NCBI GenBank assembly: GCA_030039815.1
Contig: JASHUW010000566.1
Span: 1 to 6,348 of the forward strand
Source of the DNA: Alphaproteobacteria bacterium
Lineage (GTDB): Bacteria; Pseudomonadota; Alphaproteobacteria; ATCC43930; CGMCC-115725
Length of the DNA: 6,348 nucleotides
Direction of reading: 5' to 3'
How positions within the stretch are numbered: the first letter of the stretch is position 1; each line of letters begins with the position of its first letter. Below, one piece after another: positions 5,718 through 6,348 of the stretch. The translations under genes were made by a program, and so were the position numbers. Below the pieces are notes generated by a model, which was not told the origin of the DNA, made no database searches, and saw nothing but the letters and a program-made list of their open reading frames with translations.

Positions 5718-6348
5718 GGCCGCCATTTTGCGGCCTTTCTCGACGGCCTCTTCGATCGTGCCGACCATGTAGAACGCCGCTTCCGGCAATTCGTCGTACT
5801 CACCGGCGACGATGCCTTTGAAGCCCTTGATCGTTTCGGCGAGTTCGACCAGCACCCCCGGCGTGCCGGTGAACACCTCGGCGACATGGAAGGGCTGCGA
5901 CAGGAAGCGCTGGATCTTGCGCGCGCGGGCGACGGTCAGCTTGTCCTCTTCGCTGAGCTCGTCCATGCCCAGGATGGCGATGATGTCCTGCAGCGACTTG
6001 TAGGTCTGCAGCACGCGCTGCACGTCGCGCGCGACCTGGTAGTGCTCTTCGCCGACGACGCGCGGGTCGAGCATGCGCGAGGTCGAATCGAGCGGATCGA
6101 CCGCTGGGTAGATGCCCAATTCGGCGATCTGCCGCGACAGCACGGTGGTCGCGTCGAGGTGCGCGAACGAGGTGGCGGGCGCCGGGTCGGTCAGGTCGTC
6201 GGCCGGCACGTAGATCGCCTGCACCGAGGTGATCGAGCCCTTCTTGGTGGTGGTGATGCGCTCCTGTAGCGCGCCCATATCGGTCGCCAGCGTCGGCTGA
6301 TAGCCGACCGCCGACGGGATGCGGCCCAACAGCGCCGACACTTCCGAG
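5706..6348 (-). CDS. atpD: F0F1 ATP synthase subunit beta, C-terminal part (5' end outside window)
   Basis: About 213 C-terminal residues of the catalytic beta subunit are present; the full protein is usually about 470-480. The fragment begins at SEVSALLGRIPSAVGYQPTL, so the P-loop and catalytic Glu lie outside. Visible landmarks are ATDMGALQERITTT, SITSVQAIYVPADDLTDPAPAT, HLDATTVLSR, GIYPAVDPLDSTSR (its Tyr matches the adenine-stacking Tyr345 of bovine beta) and the DELSEED loop (bases 5943-5963), which contacts gamma and epsilon. Later come RARKIQRFLSQPFHVAEVFTG and the short tail ending KMAAEAA. Everything matches a normal functional beta subunit. The GTG at 6339-6341 is an internal valine, not a start. 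The gene is followed at once by atpC, as in the alphaproteobacterial atpHAGDC order, of which only the last two members are visible here. Confidence 0.97.
   Translation of the reverse strand, partial: SEVSALLGRIPSAVGYQPTLATDMGALQERITTTKKGSITSVQAIYVPADDLTDPAPATSFAHLDATTVLSRQIAELGIYPAVDPLDSTSRMLDPRVVGEEHYQVARDVQRVLQTYKSLQDIIAILGMDELSEEDKLTVARARKIQRFLSQPFHVAEVFTGTPGVLVELAETIKGFKGIVAGEYDELPEAAFYMVGTIEEAVEKGRKMAAEAA

Noticed and set aside
5098..5772. Plus-strand open frame opposite atpC and the ferritin-like start (about 224 residues)
   Set aside because: It spans the ends of two real minus-strand genes and has no domain of its own. It is a composition-driven shadow.
4970..5887. Minus-strand open frame of about 305 residues overlapping atpD, atpC and the ferritin-like gene
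   Set aside because: It runs out of frame through three conserved genes and is very Arg-rich. The ATG in the hairpin loop at 5216-5218 belongs to this frame but there is no reason to think the product is real.
6339..6341. GTG as a possible start of a short beta-subunit protein
   Set aside because: The frame stays open to the window edge, and the preceding residues (Ser-Glu) continue the conserved beta-subunit sequence, so this is an internal valine.

Overview
This 6.35 kb window is dense, high-GC bacterial chromosome with seven protein genes or gene parts on each side of convergent and divergent junctions, and almost no spacer. The longest gap between genes is about 50 bases. The protein sequences (EnvC-like factor, CtpA and an IalA/RppH-type Nudix enzyme in a row, with an ATP synthase operon end close by) look like an alphaproteobacterium, most likely from the Rhodospirillales/Hyphomicrobiales side. 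That placement is inferred from gene content and protein style, not from any search.

Layout. (1) Plus strand, 1-2058: the 3' end of an EnvC-like degenerate LytM factor, ctpA (S41 C-terminal processing protease) and rppH (RNA pyrophosphohydrolase), closely packed as an apparent operon (ATGA overlap between the first two, 14 bases between the last two). (2) Minus strand, 2047-2916: a ribokinase gene (rbsK) whose 3' end overlaps the 3' end of rppH by 12 bases. (3) Plus strand, 2968-4386: an M20-family metallopeptidase, divergent from rbsK across a 51-base spacer. (4) Minus strand, 4389-5204: a diiron ferritin-like protein whose metal-site motifs resemble soluble acyl-ACP desaturases. Its stop lies 2 bases from that of the M20 gene. 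(5) Minus strand, 5248-6348: atpC (epsilon) and the C-terminal part of atpD (beta) of the F-type ATP synthase, joined by a TAATG overlap. The ferritin-like gene sits downstream of atpC on the same strand and could be read as the tail of the atp operon.

Functionally, the left block is cell-envelope maintenance (activation of murein hydrolases, periplasmic proteolysis) plus mRNA 5'-end processing. The right block is oxidative phosphorylation. The rbsK/M20 pair is metabolic and has no visible partner genes.

No RNA gene, CRISPR array, insertion sequence, phage gene or convincing rho-independent terminator was seen. I see no clearly new multi-gene system. The points most worth a second look are the desaturase-like diiron motifs in the protein at 4389-5204, and a perfect 8-bp hairpin that covers the ribosome-binding region and the first base of that gene's start codon.
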